A DNA stretch of 64,000 nt from contig CM052361.1 in assembly GCA_028551475.1 (NCBI GenBank), positions 131,501 through 195,500 of the forward strand, written 5' to 3'. The position numbers and the translations under genes were made by a program. This document shows, piece after piece, positions 23,577-36,100 of this stretch; within the stretch, counting starts at the first letter, position 1; each line of letters opens with the position of its first letter. The stretch comes from Casuarina equisetifolia. Its lineage: Eukaryota > Streptophyta > Magnoliopsida > Fagales > Casuarinaceae. The notes under the pieces were generated by a model that saw only the letters and a program-made list of their open reading frames with translations, did no database searches and was not told where the DNA came from.

Positions 23577-24820
23577 TCAGGAATTACCAGATTGATGAAG
23601 AGAGACCTCATGCAGGAGCAGAGCTCTGGCCCTATTGACAGTATTAAAGGCCAGGCATAGATGTTCCTCAAGGTCTTGAAGCAACTGCAGGAAATTAAGA
23701 TGGTTTCTGCGGAACTGCTTGATCACCTCCATGATGGGATGGTTTTCCCTGCCCCTGTCCAATCCAAGACGAATGAGGAATTTGTCATTGTCAACGGCAT
23801 TGTGCAGACGGGCACCAAGGCGGTCAATGGTGTCGAGCTCGTTGTTCAGGACATAAGTACCCAAAGGGCAGCATCCAGTTGTGCAATACGGGCAGCTTCT
23901 TTTTGAGTAAACTTGTGCGATGGGGGAAGGGAGGCGGTGCAGAAGGTTCCGGCAAAGAGAGCAACAAGGGTGTGAACAGCGGCATTAACAGCACCACCGA
24001 CAGCGGTGCAAACGAAACAAAGTGAGGAGGACATGGTGACGCGACGGAGGATGCGGAGCCGAGAGCGAGACTTGCGGAGGCGGGAGTCGAGCTGTTCCTT
24101 GAGCTGTGAGAAGCAGCGGCGCATGTCGTTGAAGTTGTGGGAATCGGGAGATGGGAAAGGGTTGTCAAGGCTATCGAACTGAAGGAAGAGGTCGAAGGCG
24201 CGATCACATTGGGATTGGCTAAGAAGGGAAGAGCGGGAGTTAGATTCAGAGTCGATGAGAAGGACGTCGAGGAGGGCGTGAAGGGGGTCGTAGAGGAGGC
24301 GCGCATTACGGATGCTGTGCTGGAGGAGAAGGAAGAGATGGGTGGCGCTCTCGCTGTGCTCGAAGTAGGCTCTGACAAGAGAGGTGAGAGTGTTAGATTT
24401 GGCGTCACGTAGGGCGTCTTCCACGCATTCTCGATCGGGGTAAAGCAACTGCGCCAGCACTACCTGGTGCGTCTCTTCATTATGGTCGCTGATGTTGGTG
24501 TGGATTCTCGACCATATCTCGTTGTAGGAATTCGATTGCACAGTGAGGGCGTATTCCTGAGTGAGGTTGACGGCAGGTGAGGCTTGAGCGCTCGATCTGG
24601 GTGTGTTTTCCGTCGAATCCCCTGCAGCCAACAGAGAAGAAGAAGAAAAAAACGATTGGCACATTAACACAAACAGGCGACGTGCAATAAGTAAAGCCCC
24701 TGAGCTCTGCAAAGGTAAAGAAGATAATTTTCTGGGGTTACCTTGAGGACGGGGAGGAGGAGGATGCTGTGCTACCGGCGAAGTTGCTGATGATGATTTA
24801 CGGGAGAGGCAGTGCAGCAT
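23577..24820 (-). pseudogene. UPF0496 (DUF677) copy 3, membrane-type, with a one-base frame slip
   Basis: Exon 1 is 24742-24820 (ATG at 24820; MLHCLSRKSSSATSPVAQHP) and exon 2 starts at 24621, joining ...RPQG-DSTENTPRSSAQ. It is closest to the At3g19330 type: VNLTQEYALTVQSNSYNEIW, LVRAYFEHSESATHLFL, SQCDRAFDLFLQF, then a hydrophobic stretch (SSSLCFVCTAVGGAVNAAV and TLVALFAGTF) and FTQKEAARIAQLDAA. Near 23866 the frame shifts by one base, and GTYVLNNELDTIDRLGARL through NTVNRARALLLHEVSLHQ continues in another frame to a stop at 23577. No intron borders are visible at the slip. Either the gene is newly broken or this is an assembly error. It is the only copy retaining the membrane segment. Confidence 0.75.
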
Positions 24821-25621
24821 CTTGTTTGTATTTCCTACTTTCCGAAAAGGATTCTACCTATGAACTCCGATGAATTCTAATGAAGACACGGCATAGGTGG
24901 AATCAAACGGAGCTTTGCGTAATGACCAAGATTGAACAGGTAAGCGTGGAGCATCGACTCCCGCAGTCAACGTATTCCGTATCGGTATCTTGTTATGCGA
25001 GAAAACGAACTGAGAAGAAGGATGCAAAGAATCAACAGATCTGACACGGTTCTCCTATTCCAACCCCGTACAATATCATCAGACTGTCTAAGCAATACAC
25101 CCAATGCAAGATAAATACTTAACCATCCCTCATTAGCAAGGCTCAAAGATGACAACTTTGATCCAAAACAAAAACTCCCTGATCCAATTCTACATTTTAC
25201 AATAGCAGTTCCGTTGCCAGTGAATCACTTTGCGCTGTAAACACAAGATCGACATGCAATTTTCTTGCTCTTGATAGGGGATAAAATTGTGCGCTCGGAT
25301 CCTACCTTTCTTCCTGTATTTTCTTCTCTCCTCAAGGAATCAGCATTATGGAAAATTAAAGCATAAAAAGTAATCGAAACACCCCCAAAAAATTACACCA
25401 ACCCCAAACTTCAATATTGTATTAACAAAAATAATTGTTTACAATAAGGCTGCTCATACTTTTATGAAAAGAAATTAAAAAATGACACAGCTGTTCTTTA
25501 TACACTTATCAAACAGCTGAATTTCTTCTCCTCTCATATTTCATAAAATAAAATAAAAAATGGAAAGTAAAGCACTATTTCACAAATATCACACTCAAAC
25601 ATAATGGGAAAGAAATATCTT
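24821..25621. other. Spacer between UPF0496 copy 3 and the kinase
   Basis: Divergent spacing: upstream region of copy 3 (minus) and 3' flank of the kinase (minus). AT-rich toward 25400-25600. No gene seen. Confidence 0.6.
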
Positions 25622-28311
25622 CTATTTTGCAGCTCTAAATAACTGGCTTCCGAGTGTCACTGTTGGGGTTCCTTCCCCCATGATGGTTGTCAAGTTCACC
25701 TCTTTCTCAAATATTCGATCAAGTTCCATAACCACATAGCTCATGGCAGGTCGCCGCTCACTTGAAGGTTCCAAACAACGAACCATCAGTTGTATAACCT
25801 CCTCCATACCTTCAGCTGTAAAGGTATTCTCCAATCTTGGGTCAATGATGTGGGAAAACTTGCTATAATCCTGATTATTTTGCACCTTTACAAGAGGAAA
25901 TACAACCCAGAAGATCAGGTAACATCAAAAGCTGCTGCATTCGTTACCCATTTGCAGCACTTAAGCTGCTTTTAAGCAAGAAGAGAACTCTTAAAATCTT
26001 AATTGCTATAAACACACATACACACATACACAGAGAAGCAGATGTACATATGTGTTTTCACATTTTTATTTTGTATATTGTCATTTATGATCTCTGCAGT
26101 AAGCACCAACAAACACCTTTATCACCAGATTGTCAAAAACAACCTAAAAATGCTTATACAAGCTTTTACATTGCATAAGTTTAGTGACACAGCAGATGAA
26201 AACAGCATGAATATTGAACGAAGACAATGTCATACCCATTCAACCAGGTTCTGGTTGGCGTCAAAAGAAGGTGGTTCTGTTGCTTCATGCCCGCTTACTA
26301 ACTCCAGGAGGAATACCCCAAAACTATACACATCACTTTTTTCAGAAAATTGTCTGAACTCTTGTACTCTGCATAAGTGGACAGTGTTAATAATCATCAG
26401 TGCATCATCCACATATTATAAGCAACATGGGAAATCAAAAAGTTAATCCCAGGAGTAACCCAGCAGCCAGGGATGCACACTCCAGAAAGGTTATTAAAAA
26501 AAAAAAAAAACCACACAAATGGAAACTAATAAGTAATACTCCGGGGCAAGGAATATCTCATCCGCTGTCACTTGAGAAGATGGGCCTGCTATATCAACTC
26601 TTCCAAGGAAATTACGAAGCCCAGCATCTGCAACCTTAGCTATAAAATTTTCATCAACAAGAACATTGGCTGTCTTGAAATCCTTATGTATCAAGCGGGG
26701 ACTTTGAGAGTGAAGATAAGCCAAAGCTGAAAATGGATACAACGAATGAGATTCAAATGACTCAGGTAGCAGTGCTTCAAGCCTTTCGTAAATAAAGGAG
26801 GAATATTTAGAAAACTGGAAGTATGACAGTAGCTTACAAAAGAATTCTGTTGGATCCATATCGATATTTGGATATTTTTATATAAAGAAAAGAAAAACTG
26901 ATACCAGGAAAGCCACAAATGCTCACTGATTTTGCAGAGGATCACCTTTAGCTGCACCTAGAGCTATTGAAACTCTATGTTTGAAATCTAACTTTTCATA
27001 GGAATGTTGACTGGTGCCTGCAAAGGCAATTCACATTTTAATATGCATCAGAATCAAATAAGTATATAGTAAGCTGCAGAAGAAACTTTATAATGATTCA
27101 ATATTTTATCCACACATTATTTTGCTGCAAAATTGGGTGAAATTTAATGTAACACCTATGGATGAGAAGTGCAGAAAAGATCAGTTGAGATACCTCCTAA
27201 GATCACTGAGCTAAATAAAAGCATACATAAGGACTGGATAGAGAGTTACCGTACAAGTGACTGGAGACACTTCCATTAGGTATATATTCGTATATGAGAA
27301 ACTGCTGGTTATTTTCCTGGCAATAGCCCAAGAGAGTCACGAGATTCCGATGGAGAATTGGAGAAAGGTAGAGTACCTGGTAGTTGAAGTAAGCCCTGTT
27401 AGATCAACCACGGAAAGATCCTAAAAATTCGACACTTTGTAACACAAAAACACAGAAAGGAAAATGAGGGGATAAGAAGCATTGGATTTACATGCCAGTG
27501 TTTGAAGCGACCAAATAGAAAAAGATAGAGGCAATCCAGATCATGACTTGTCATGGTGGTCCAAGATACTATGGGGTAACAAAAACAAAAACAGGAAAGG
27601 GAGAACACCACTATTTATGACCCCATCTCAAGTAAATATTATCGTGAAGACTTCAGATTCGGAAGAAAATTACATGGCCATCTACTTCAGAACTTATTTT
27701 ATCAACTCCCACCTTTCACCACTATTTTGCTTCTTCTTCCTTCTAGCTGCATCATTCTTTTTAAACCTTCCTTTTCTTTTCTTTTCAGTAAACAGAGTTG
27801 AAATCTTGTAAATCTTAAATGATCGAGTTTAGAACTATGGGAGGAAAGTTCTTATTACCTCGTCAATAAATTGTTGGCTAGGTGGTCCAGGTCGCTTCTT
27901 GATTGCCACAAGCATCCCATCATTAAGCAATAATCCCTTATAGACCTCTCCAAACTTTCCTGCACCGATTAGGTTTTTATCACTGAAATTTTTTGTGGCA
28001 AGAGATAACTCCTCCATCTCAAAACGCCTTGTTTCTCGTAATGACAACTCAATCCCACCATGCCTTCCCACTGCAGGTTGTTCAAAGCAATTATGTTGAG
28101 TATATTTCTCTTTTGAAAACCTCCAAGATATATGTGAATACATGTATACTATCATCTTACCTTGAACGGATGGCTCAGAGGACCCTGTCTCAGAAGTTCT
28201 TGAAACACTTCTTTTATGAGAATAGCACAACCATATGAAGAAGATAACTATCCCCACCAATGCCACGGCCCCTGCAGCACCTCCTACTATTGCTGCAAGA
28301 TGCCCTGACAT
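25622..28311 (-). CDS. Receptor-like protein kinase without large ectodomain, seven exons
   Basis: Exons 28161-28311, 27859-28070, 27250-27376, 26946-27017, 26540-26726, 26236-26368 and 25622-25885 total 1146 nt and stay in frame, giving 381 residues. All introns are GT-AG. Residues 1-35 are a short N-terminus with one membrane helix (AAIVGGAAGAVALVGIVIFF), followed by CYSHKRS. A juxtamembrane segment has LSLRETRRFEMEELSLATKN. The kinase domain has GAGKFGEVYKG, VAIKKR, HRNLVTLLGYC, LIHKDFKTANVLVDE, KVADAGLRNF, IFLAPE, SEKSDVYSFGVFLLELVSG and RRPAMSYVVMELDRI, ending TVTLGSQLFRAAK. HRD is replaced by HKD and DFG by DAG, so catalysis may be weak or absent. I recognise the family as a conserved plant membrane kinase but give no symbol. 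The ATG directly follows a CATACCAG acceptor-like site, so a 5' UTR intron is likely. Confidence 0.85.
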
Positions 28312-30100
28312 CTGGTATGGGAACCAGTTCAGCTATGCTGCAGAGTATTACGAGGATATAATTTACTGCACATTGAACCTGAAAAGCAAAAGATGGCACA
28401 AGCAAAACAATCATAATCTACTAGGAAAAGAAGTTCTGCCGAAAGAGAAGAGGACGGGGGGGAGGGGGGCGCGGGGAAGGAAGTATACAGGAAAGCGAGC
28501 AACATTCAGGTTTGTCAGACTTCTGTATGCAAATGGAAGTCGAAGCAAGTTCAGCAGCAAATGTTAGCAGGGAAACAAGAGTGGATAAATTGCTCAGAAC
28601 CATATATGGCTAATCTCTTAGAAAATCTTAAGTTCGGAAGTAAAACAGACACGAAACAGTAATCAGAATAAGTATATCACGAATGGAAGTTTAATTACCT
28701 TTACCAAGAAAAAGGCAAAGAACCTGATAAAGAGCCGAAAGCATGCATTTACATCAAATGCCTAATAAAAGAGAACAATATGACAAGATGACTAATGACA
28801 ACTAACCTGTCCAAAAATAAGTCCACAATAACAGTTCGATCCAGATATAGTAAGAAGGCTATGGTAACAAGGCTAAATTCGATAAACAACAGACCCTTTA
28901 ACTGCAATCTTTGAATTCGATTCGGAAATGCATATAACTGCATTGACTCAAAAGTTAGACCAACTAGTCATACTTGTTCCAATTCCAGCAGAATTTGGGC
29001 CACTAAAAATTGATGCACAAATGGAAATGGATGAAGAACTGTATTTCCAGTGAAGTTATGTAGCCAGATCTCTAAGAACAGCATCTTCATTTGCCAATGA
29101 TAAAAAGAAATAATCTTCCATAACCACTACCACCCATACCAATATTCATGCACATTCCCCCATTGAAACTGGATCCTTGTTTAACAGTGCAAATGCTAGC
29201 TATCAAATCAAGGAAATAGCCCAAGTATTCCACCAAATCAAAGAATGAAAAGGAATTTTGAGGCATTAGAAGCAATGAAACCCAGTGGCAATCACGGCCA
29301 CACCTTGAAGTTCCAATTGGTAGAGAGAGAAAGCATGAGGCAGGCGGCCCCAGGTCTAAATCAGTATGCTTCTTCCGCAGGTGATGATAAAGATGGTGAC
29401 TGCTCTCCGAGCAGTGGTACTAAAAGCCCCAGAAGCCTCTCTACATATGTATTGAACTTCGATGTCGTACTTTGGAATATATGAATTGGAAATGCTCTCA
29501 CTCACTCGCTCAGTCGCTCACGCTTTCTCTCTCTCTCTCACTGTATCATCGTTGGATACAGACAATGCCGACAGAAAGTAACCATGCGCCGACAACACTT
29601 TCTGGGTTTTATTACATACACCCAAGCACTCACTCCCCTGCCGCCTCTACCAAATCACCCCAATTCAATCATCGAAATATAGTAATATATAACAAATCCC
29701 ACAACTCAAAAGAGACAAAAACGAAGGAAAAAAAAAAAGGTTTTCTGAGCATAGAAAAGAACAATCGTTTAGAGGTTTCAAATAGACAGCAAATCCACAC
29801 AAGCGAGAGGAGAAATTTTGAAGAAGCGAAGAAAAAAAATATATTAACAAAGACAGAGAGAGAGAGAAATGTTTAATTCGACACAATTTAGAGATGTGTG
29901 GGCTGTAAAGCAATATAATTGTTGTCTCATGTCTGGTTCTGCAAGTTGAAGGGGGTTTATTTCCCTGTATCGTGTACGGGAAATTTTTGTATGTAACATT
30001 TTTCACAGCATGAAAGAGAGAAAGTGGGGGAGAGAGAGAAGATACCACAACCAGGTTAGCTCCGATGGAAATTTAGAGCTTTATTATACGTTTGGTGTGC
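28312..30100 (-). promoter_or_regulatory. Probable 5' UTR intron and promoter region of the kinase
   Basis: The sequence just before the ATG reads GGTTCCCATACCAG on the minus strand, a good acceptor, implying a leader exon further upstream. CT/GA-rich tracts at 29527-29541 and 29858-29870 could belong to the leader. The leader exon itself was not located. Confidence 0.35.
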
Positions 30101-31300
30101 GTTGAGTGTTGATTAAAGGAACTTCCAGCATTTGATTAGAGCGGCGCTGTGAGAAAGAGATTCAAAGGTGTGGCTTTTGGGGTTACCATCCCCACCAGCC
30201 AGCTATGTTGACGTTGCTCCTACTCACCAATTATATATATTCTCTACTCAATTAAAACAAAATTGCATAGCAACAAAAAGGCAAAAGGAAAATATTAACG
30301 GCTACCATTACGGCTCTACCTTCCTTTTTCTACTTTTCTTTCTTGTTCGACTCCGACGGATTTCCTAACAGGAACGAATACTTGGGATTCTAACCGGCAA
30401 TCACTATCGGCATTCTATGACGACAATCATGACTTCGGACCTGGCGAGAGCTGCTGCAGCCATCACAGAAGCTACTCTTTCTTTTTTTTTGGGCGCTGAG
30501 AATAAACAAATGGCCCCAAGTTTATATATTATTCGCAACCAAATGAATGCCATGATTGGCTTCCGAAGATTCGCCGCTACAAGTGGTGACAGCTATTCGA
30601 TGATGACCGTAATAATGAATAGAAAAGAAAAGAACAACCAGGCCTAGCTTTCCAATACGGCGTCAACGTCCAAATTTTATGGTGGTTAAATGATTTTTAT
30701 AGCATTTCAATCACCAGAGCTCCGTCTTGTTTTCTGGTCCTGCTCTCGCTCAAAAGCGGCAGCTACTCCCCCCCTTTGCCTCGTGTCAGCACTTTGATTT
30801 CACTGGCTTCTTCACCACTTATTTTCTGCATAATTTTGGGTCAGGCCAGCAAAATGAGTAGCACCCACCTTCCAGGTCGAGTTTTGGTGTCTCGGCGTAG
30901 TTGACAAACCTTGCCTGGCTCGGTAGTTGGTCACGTCAAGAACGGAAAACGCCAAAACGTCCCAATCCAATGAGCAAAACCCACTTCGTGTCTCCTTTCT
31001 TTTGTGCTGTTCCCCATTCTTCAGAGGTATCTCTTTTGTCACCTAATCATTGTTTTGGTAGAGCGGTCATGTGTTGGTTACAAATGATAAAATATTTCGT
31101 CTTAAATGAGATTCTTTTATAGAATCTAAGCATTGATCATAGATAAATAAGAGGTTTAATATACATAACATAAATAGATTAGAAGACATGTATTTTTTCA
31201 TTTGCGTCGTCATTTTGGACTAAGTCTTCCACTCTATTCTCTTCAAATACTGGCTCGATGAGATAGCCAAAAGTTGTTGCGTGAAAAGGTTAGGAAGATG
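30101..31300. other. Intergenic, no gene recognised
   Basis: Mixed-composition sequence without convincing coding signal or repeats. Confidence 0.55.
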
Positions 31301-31309
31301 ACGATAACA

Positions 31310-32930
31310 ATGACTACGTAAAAGTCCCTTTTATTTACTTGTGTGAATAAACGGTTACTTGGTGTGTGTGAGTCGTGGGTTATTAGTGAGTTGTGTGTTT
31401 AGTGTTTTATGAGAGAGAGGCATGATGGATGAGGTGGCGAAACTGGCTTGAGGGGCAGTTTCCCTCGACTAAACACAATAAAACATGTTTATTGTTATCT
31501 TCAAAATATCTCCCTTTAGCAACATTAAATATATTAAATATACATATAAACGGAAAGTCTATTAATAAAATATCCATACAAATAGCCTTACTCATCAAAG
31601 TCTATTAGATGAACAACAGCCCACACCAGCCAATACCATATATGCAAAAGGGGAATATATGTACAATATTTATACAATTAAATGGACCAATAAAATCATA
31701 TTGCATCGCCACGGTAGGGAATGATTATTTATGCATCATTGATATAAGCCCACATTACATGGACTCATACAATGAGCCAACAATCTCTCACTTGGGCTAT
31801 AGCAATGGTCATAAAAACAAATAATAATACTAGTAGATTTTATATATATGAAAATAATTTTTAAAAATATTTTATAATAGTCTAGAAAATTCAGAAACAT
31901 CACTTATTGCCAATCTTGTCGCATAAAGTTTCAAACTCAAAGATAATAGTGGTTATTATGCCATTTAGAGACACAACTCCTAAGATAGTCACAAGAGTTC
32001 TCCACTTTACGAACATAGATCTTATATGGTAGTGTGGTAGACGAATAACACTACAAAAGAAATATAGTGTTACCTTCCTATCAGTCCCATTCTCCTAATG
32101 ACTAGCGTCACCGACAAAACCGTCATAGGGGAATATCACTTCAAATGACAAATGCCATTGACAAACCGTCCTAGAAGGACATCCCCAAGGTGACAAGACG
32201 TCATCGACAAACCGTCCCAAGAGAATATAAAATGTCTTGTGTAGGATACTCGAGTACATAAAATTCGTGTGCTCAAGACATTATAATATGGCCACAATAA
32301 TGTGCCCTGGCCAAATGTTTAAGGTCGCACCTCCCTTAAGACTTTATAACCTGTCTTAAATAAGCACATATGTGTTTCACAAGTTTATGAAAATTAAACA
32401 ATAGACAGGTAACTAAGATATACATGCATCAGTCAAAGTTTCATAACAATAAACAAACAAATGCTACAATGATACATAACAATGAAGTGGGCATCAGCTC
32501 CCACTGAACAAAAGTGTTTAACAAACATCAATAGCTCCCACTGAGCAAAAGCATCAAAATGGAGAGCATAAGCTCCCACTAAACAAAGGCATCAAATGAA
32601 GAATAAAGACCTATGCGATCAGCATGCTTTTGCAATACAGAATGACTTAACCCTTTAGTAAGTGGGTTAGCTACCATGGTATTTGTTCCAATGTGCTCCA
32701 CTGCAACTTCACCGTTCTTTACCCTTTCTTTAATTGTCAAAAATTTAATCTCTATGTGCTTGGCCCCTTTGATATTTCTGTTGTCGTTGATGAATGACAC
32801 AACAGTAGAATTATCACAATATAATTGAACGGGTCTTTCAATAAAATCAAGGGCAATCAACAACTTTATAAGATTTTTCAACCAAATGGCTTGAACAGCC
32901 GCACCATAACAAGCCACAAATGGCAATTCG
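31310..32930 (-). mobile_element. Ty1/copia remnant: RNase H end, spacer and 3' LTR
   Basis: Minus-strand frame 32579-32926 reads VACYGAAVQAIWLKNLI, YCDNSTVVSFINDNRN, GAKHIEIKF and MVANPLTKGL, the C-terminal RNase H of a Ty1/copia polyprotein. About 800 bp of spacer follows, then a classic polypurine tract and LTR start on the minus strand (CCCAAGTGAGAGAT then TGTTGGCTCATTG at 31782). The LTR runs to roughly 31310; its far edge is uncertain. The element is 5'-truncated and is a fossil fragment. AGTGGGAGCT occurs three times at 32490-32585. Confidence 0.75.
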
Positions 32931-33071
32931 TCTTTCTCGCTCGCTCTGTGTTGTAATCTAAGCGGTAGGGTTGAAGAGTCTCGTTCCGATAGCTTTGATC
33001 AGAGCAAGATCGAATACATTGAGAAACGTTTTCATTTTTTGTGGTTGTTTGGTTGGTTGTAACGAGGAAAA

Positions 33072-33175
33072 ATGGTGTCGGCAAACCGGGAGATGGTGGT
33101 GTTCTGCTTCGACACGCTTGTTGCTCACTACAACAGCGAAGATGATCCTCCTCCGGGCTTCGAGGAGGGTCATCA
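33072..33175 (+). pseudogene. Orphan exon 1 of an AMMECR1-like gene
   Basis: ATG at 33072 opens MVSANREMVVFCFDTLVAHY followed by NSEDDPPPGFEEGH, ending CATCA|GTAATT, a donor in the phase expected for HQPLF... This is the conserved N-terminus of plant AMMECR1-domain proteins. The following exons (PLFVTWKK..., LRGCIGTL...) were not found anywhere in the next 4 kb. A copia remnant abuts its 5' side at about 32930. The reading is therefore a displaced or truncated gene; a very long first intron would be the alternative. Confidence 0.7.
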
Positions 33176-36100
33176 GTAATTCTCAAATGAAACCCTTGCT
33201 TCTTGTGTTTCATCGAGTGGTGTTGTTGATTTTTAGGAGTTTCGGTTTTTTGTTGTTTCTTTGGAGTTTGGTTTCACTGTTAGACTTTGTTTATATTGAG
33301 TTCCCCTGTATGGTCGCGAAGTTAGTGACGTTCTAAGTTTTTATTACTACCGTTTTTTTTTTTATCCGGTTTGCTTTTGCTAGAGAGGTATTTTGAGGCT
33401 ACATTTATGGAAGAATTAATATATTCTCTTCTTATGCTTTTAATCATGATGTGATTGTTATTAGACTGCTATATTCATTGTCCATACACGGTGCCGTTCT
33501 TATTCACTATTTAATTGTTAGCAATTTTGTTTCCGCACAGTTATTTAAAATGAAACCATTATGAGATTTCAAAAAATTAAGAAACCAGAGTAATGGAACT
33601 ACACTCTGTTGAGTAGTATGAAGTGAAACAAGAATACTGAAACTACACTCAAGCAATACAAGAGCGTCGGGCAAAGTAAGGGATGAAGTTAAAAATCCAT
33701 ACACCACTAATTAGGGTAGATGTTTCTAGCACTATGCTCCAATGTGGGTGTTTATGCGGGCTATTTCAAGGTTTTGGACTGGTGGATTCAAGAAAATAAA
33801 ATTTAATGAGGAAATTCAATACCCTAAATCTTTCTTTGACAGTCGGTGTTCTGCTGGGAATGGATATTGTTTCAACAGTTAACACCCTTACTATAGATGT
33901 TAGAGGAGTCACATAGAGAAAGGATCCTGGTTTGCTAATGTGAAAAAGGATAACTGATAATGGTATTATGTCTCCAGAATGCCCTTTGTTCTTAGTGTGC
34001 TCAGATCGCTGAGTGGTATAATGTGATCAGTTTTACTTACCAAAATGGGTTGTTCAATCTCTGGGAAGGTGTCTGCTCCATTGAAAGATAAGGAATTGTT
34101 TCTAAGGGCCCTAATAAAGCTTAATAATGGTAAATCTCCATGTTTTAGTTCAAAAATATGCTAAAGTGCTAGCACAATATGTGTATTTGCGTCTTGGTGG
34201 TTGAGGTGTACAAGTTTTGCTGTTGAGCATTGGTTTATGGAACCTTGTTTATAACTTGTCAGTGCTAGAATTACTATAGTGTTTGTTTTTCTCCCAAGTT
34301 CACCCATTGCACTTATGATACTTTCATTGGTCTTGCGGTGAATGCATCTTTGTAGTTTGCTATTGTAAAGACTTCTGTGAGGAACAGAAATGTGATCTTA
34401 GCTAAGTAGTGTCTATGTTGGCTATTATGGACACTACTTACTGTTGGTGGATATTCCCGGGGTTAATTATATGACAGCTTCTTTGTATAAGAAATTTTGA
34501 ACTTTGTGTATATGCTTGATGCGTAGGAAATCCTTAGGTTTGTTGTTGTGTTTTTCTGTGTGTGTTGTCTTTATATCAGACAAACTTAGTTTGTGCATTT
34601 AGGTGCAATTTTTGTCTATCAACTAGTTCTTTTTATAAAAAGGGGAAATGATGATTTTGCGGGGAGTTTACATCATTTAGTTACAGGGTTTTCTATGTGC
34701 AAATTCCTGCAATTACTGGAATGACAATTTCAAATTTGGAAATTAGCAGTTCAAGTTTGGTTATTCTCTTTTTACTCTTTCAAGAGCATGTGGACCCTAA
34801 TTTTTGTAATGTATAACTGGCTGAAAATTATTTTCTTCCAAGGAAAAATTACATTGCAGCGCTTGTTAGTGAGAAGCCATGGTTCTGGTATTGGGTGGAA
34901 TGGACAAACAACCCTGCAACTGGAAGTTTTCATTCCAGGGTTTCTTTTTGTAACATGAAAATCTTAGTCATTGATATCTAAAAGAGAAATAGAGTAATTT
35001 CTTCTGATCATCCTCTGACAACTTTTGTTGTGAATGTGAGCCAAACTGATTATATATGTTCCTGGAGCTTTGAGTATGCAGCCAGAAACTGATGGATGCC
35101 TAACTGCATACCATGACATCAATAATTTTGAAACAAATTCATTGAGGATCACATAGAAAGGAAGGTGTTACTACCATTACCAATTTGATGTTTGTGACAA
35201 GGGTTTGCTGTATCTATTAAACCCAAGAATATTTTTGGTGTTTACCATCTCAAAGAGTACTTAGTGAGCTGAGTTATATTCCAAAATCTCCTCCCTCAAC
35301 AGATATGCTTTTACCCATGTAACTCGTAGTGAACCAAATTTAGCAGAACAAGTACTTAGAGAGAGTCAATTCCAAATTACAACGCTTTGAAATCCCTACA
35401 AACCTATGTTTTTGTATGCTTTTCCTGAAACTCTCTGTTGAGTGATATCATTGGAAGTTGATTTTTTTCTTATCATTGTATGGATTGCAATTTGCTGTAT
35501 TACATACTATGCATTATATCACAGAACAACCTCTTTTTCTACTGTGCTTGTCTCCAGTTTTTCTTCTGACATATATTATTGTTGGTCAACTTTTCAATTG
35601 TATTGATTGCACATTGCCATGTTACCATCGTGCACATTATATTTTGGGTTGATCCAGCATAATTGCTTTCCAACTGTTAGATTAAAGACGTATGGGATTA
35701 GAATGCTTAAGTAGAGAAAGAGAACCTGATCTTCTTTATGTTTTTACCAGCTCAAACTTTAGCTATGGCTAATAGATTTTCCATCATAGTTCTTCATATT
35801 GTCTGTGTTTGTATATACACACACACGTGTGTGGTGTGTGTGTGTGTGTGTGTGTGCGTGTGCATTAGGTAAGTGCATCTGCCTACCTATGTTAAAACCA
35901 TGGGATCAAGTGGGTCAAATGATGTCATGTGCTTGAATCTGGAACATGGTATTTAACCGTTAAAGGCATTGCATGTCACTCTTTTTCTCTATATGGCGTA
36001 CATGTTTTATTTGCTAGAGAATTTATAAGGCATTTATAAGTCACATACCTAGATGGCGTTGAGCCATGACTTGATCACTACTTCGTTTTTGGTTGAGGAG

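Larger units (their letters stand above)
22350..26400. repeat. Segmental duplication unit 3 (UPF0496 copy 3 plus the intact kinase 3' part)
   Basis: Carries UPF0496 copy 3 and its downstream exon, and runs into the real kinase gene, whose exon 6 corresponds to the relics ending units 1 and 2. It is the most diverged of the three and probably represents the ancestral arrangement. Confidence 0.6.

Noticed and set aside
24621-24741. Continuous reading through the intron of UPF0496 copy 3
   Set aside because: The frame happens to stay open, but GTAACC and CTGCAG borders at the position of the introns in copies 1 and 2 indicate a real intron.
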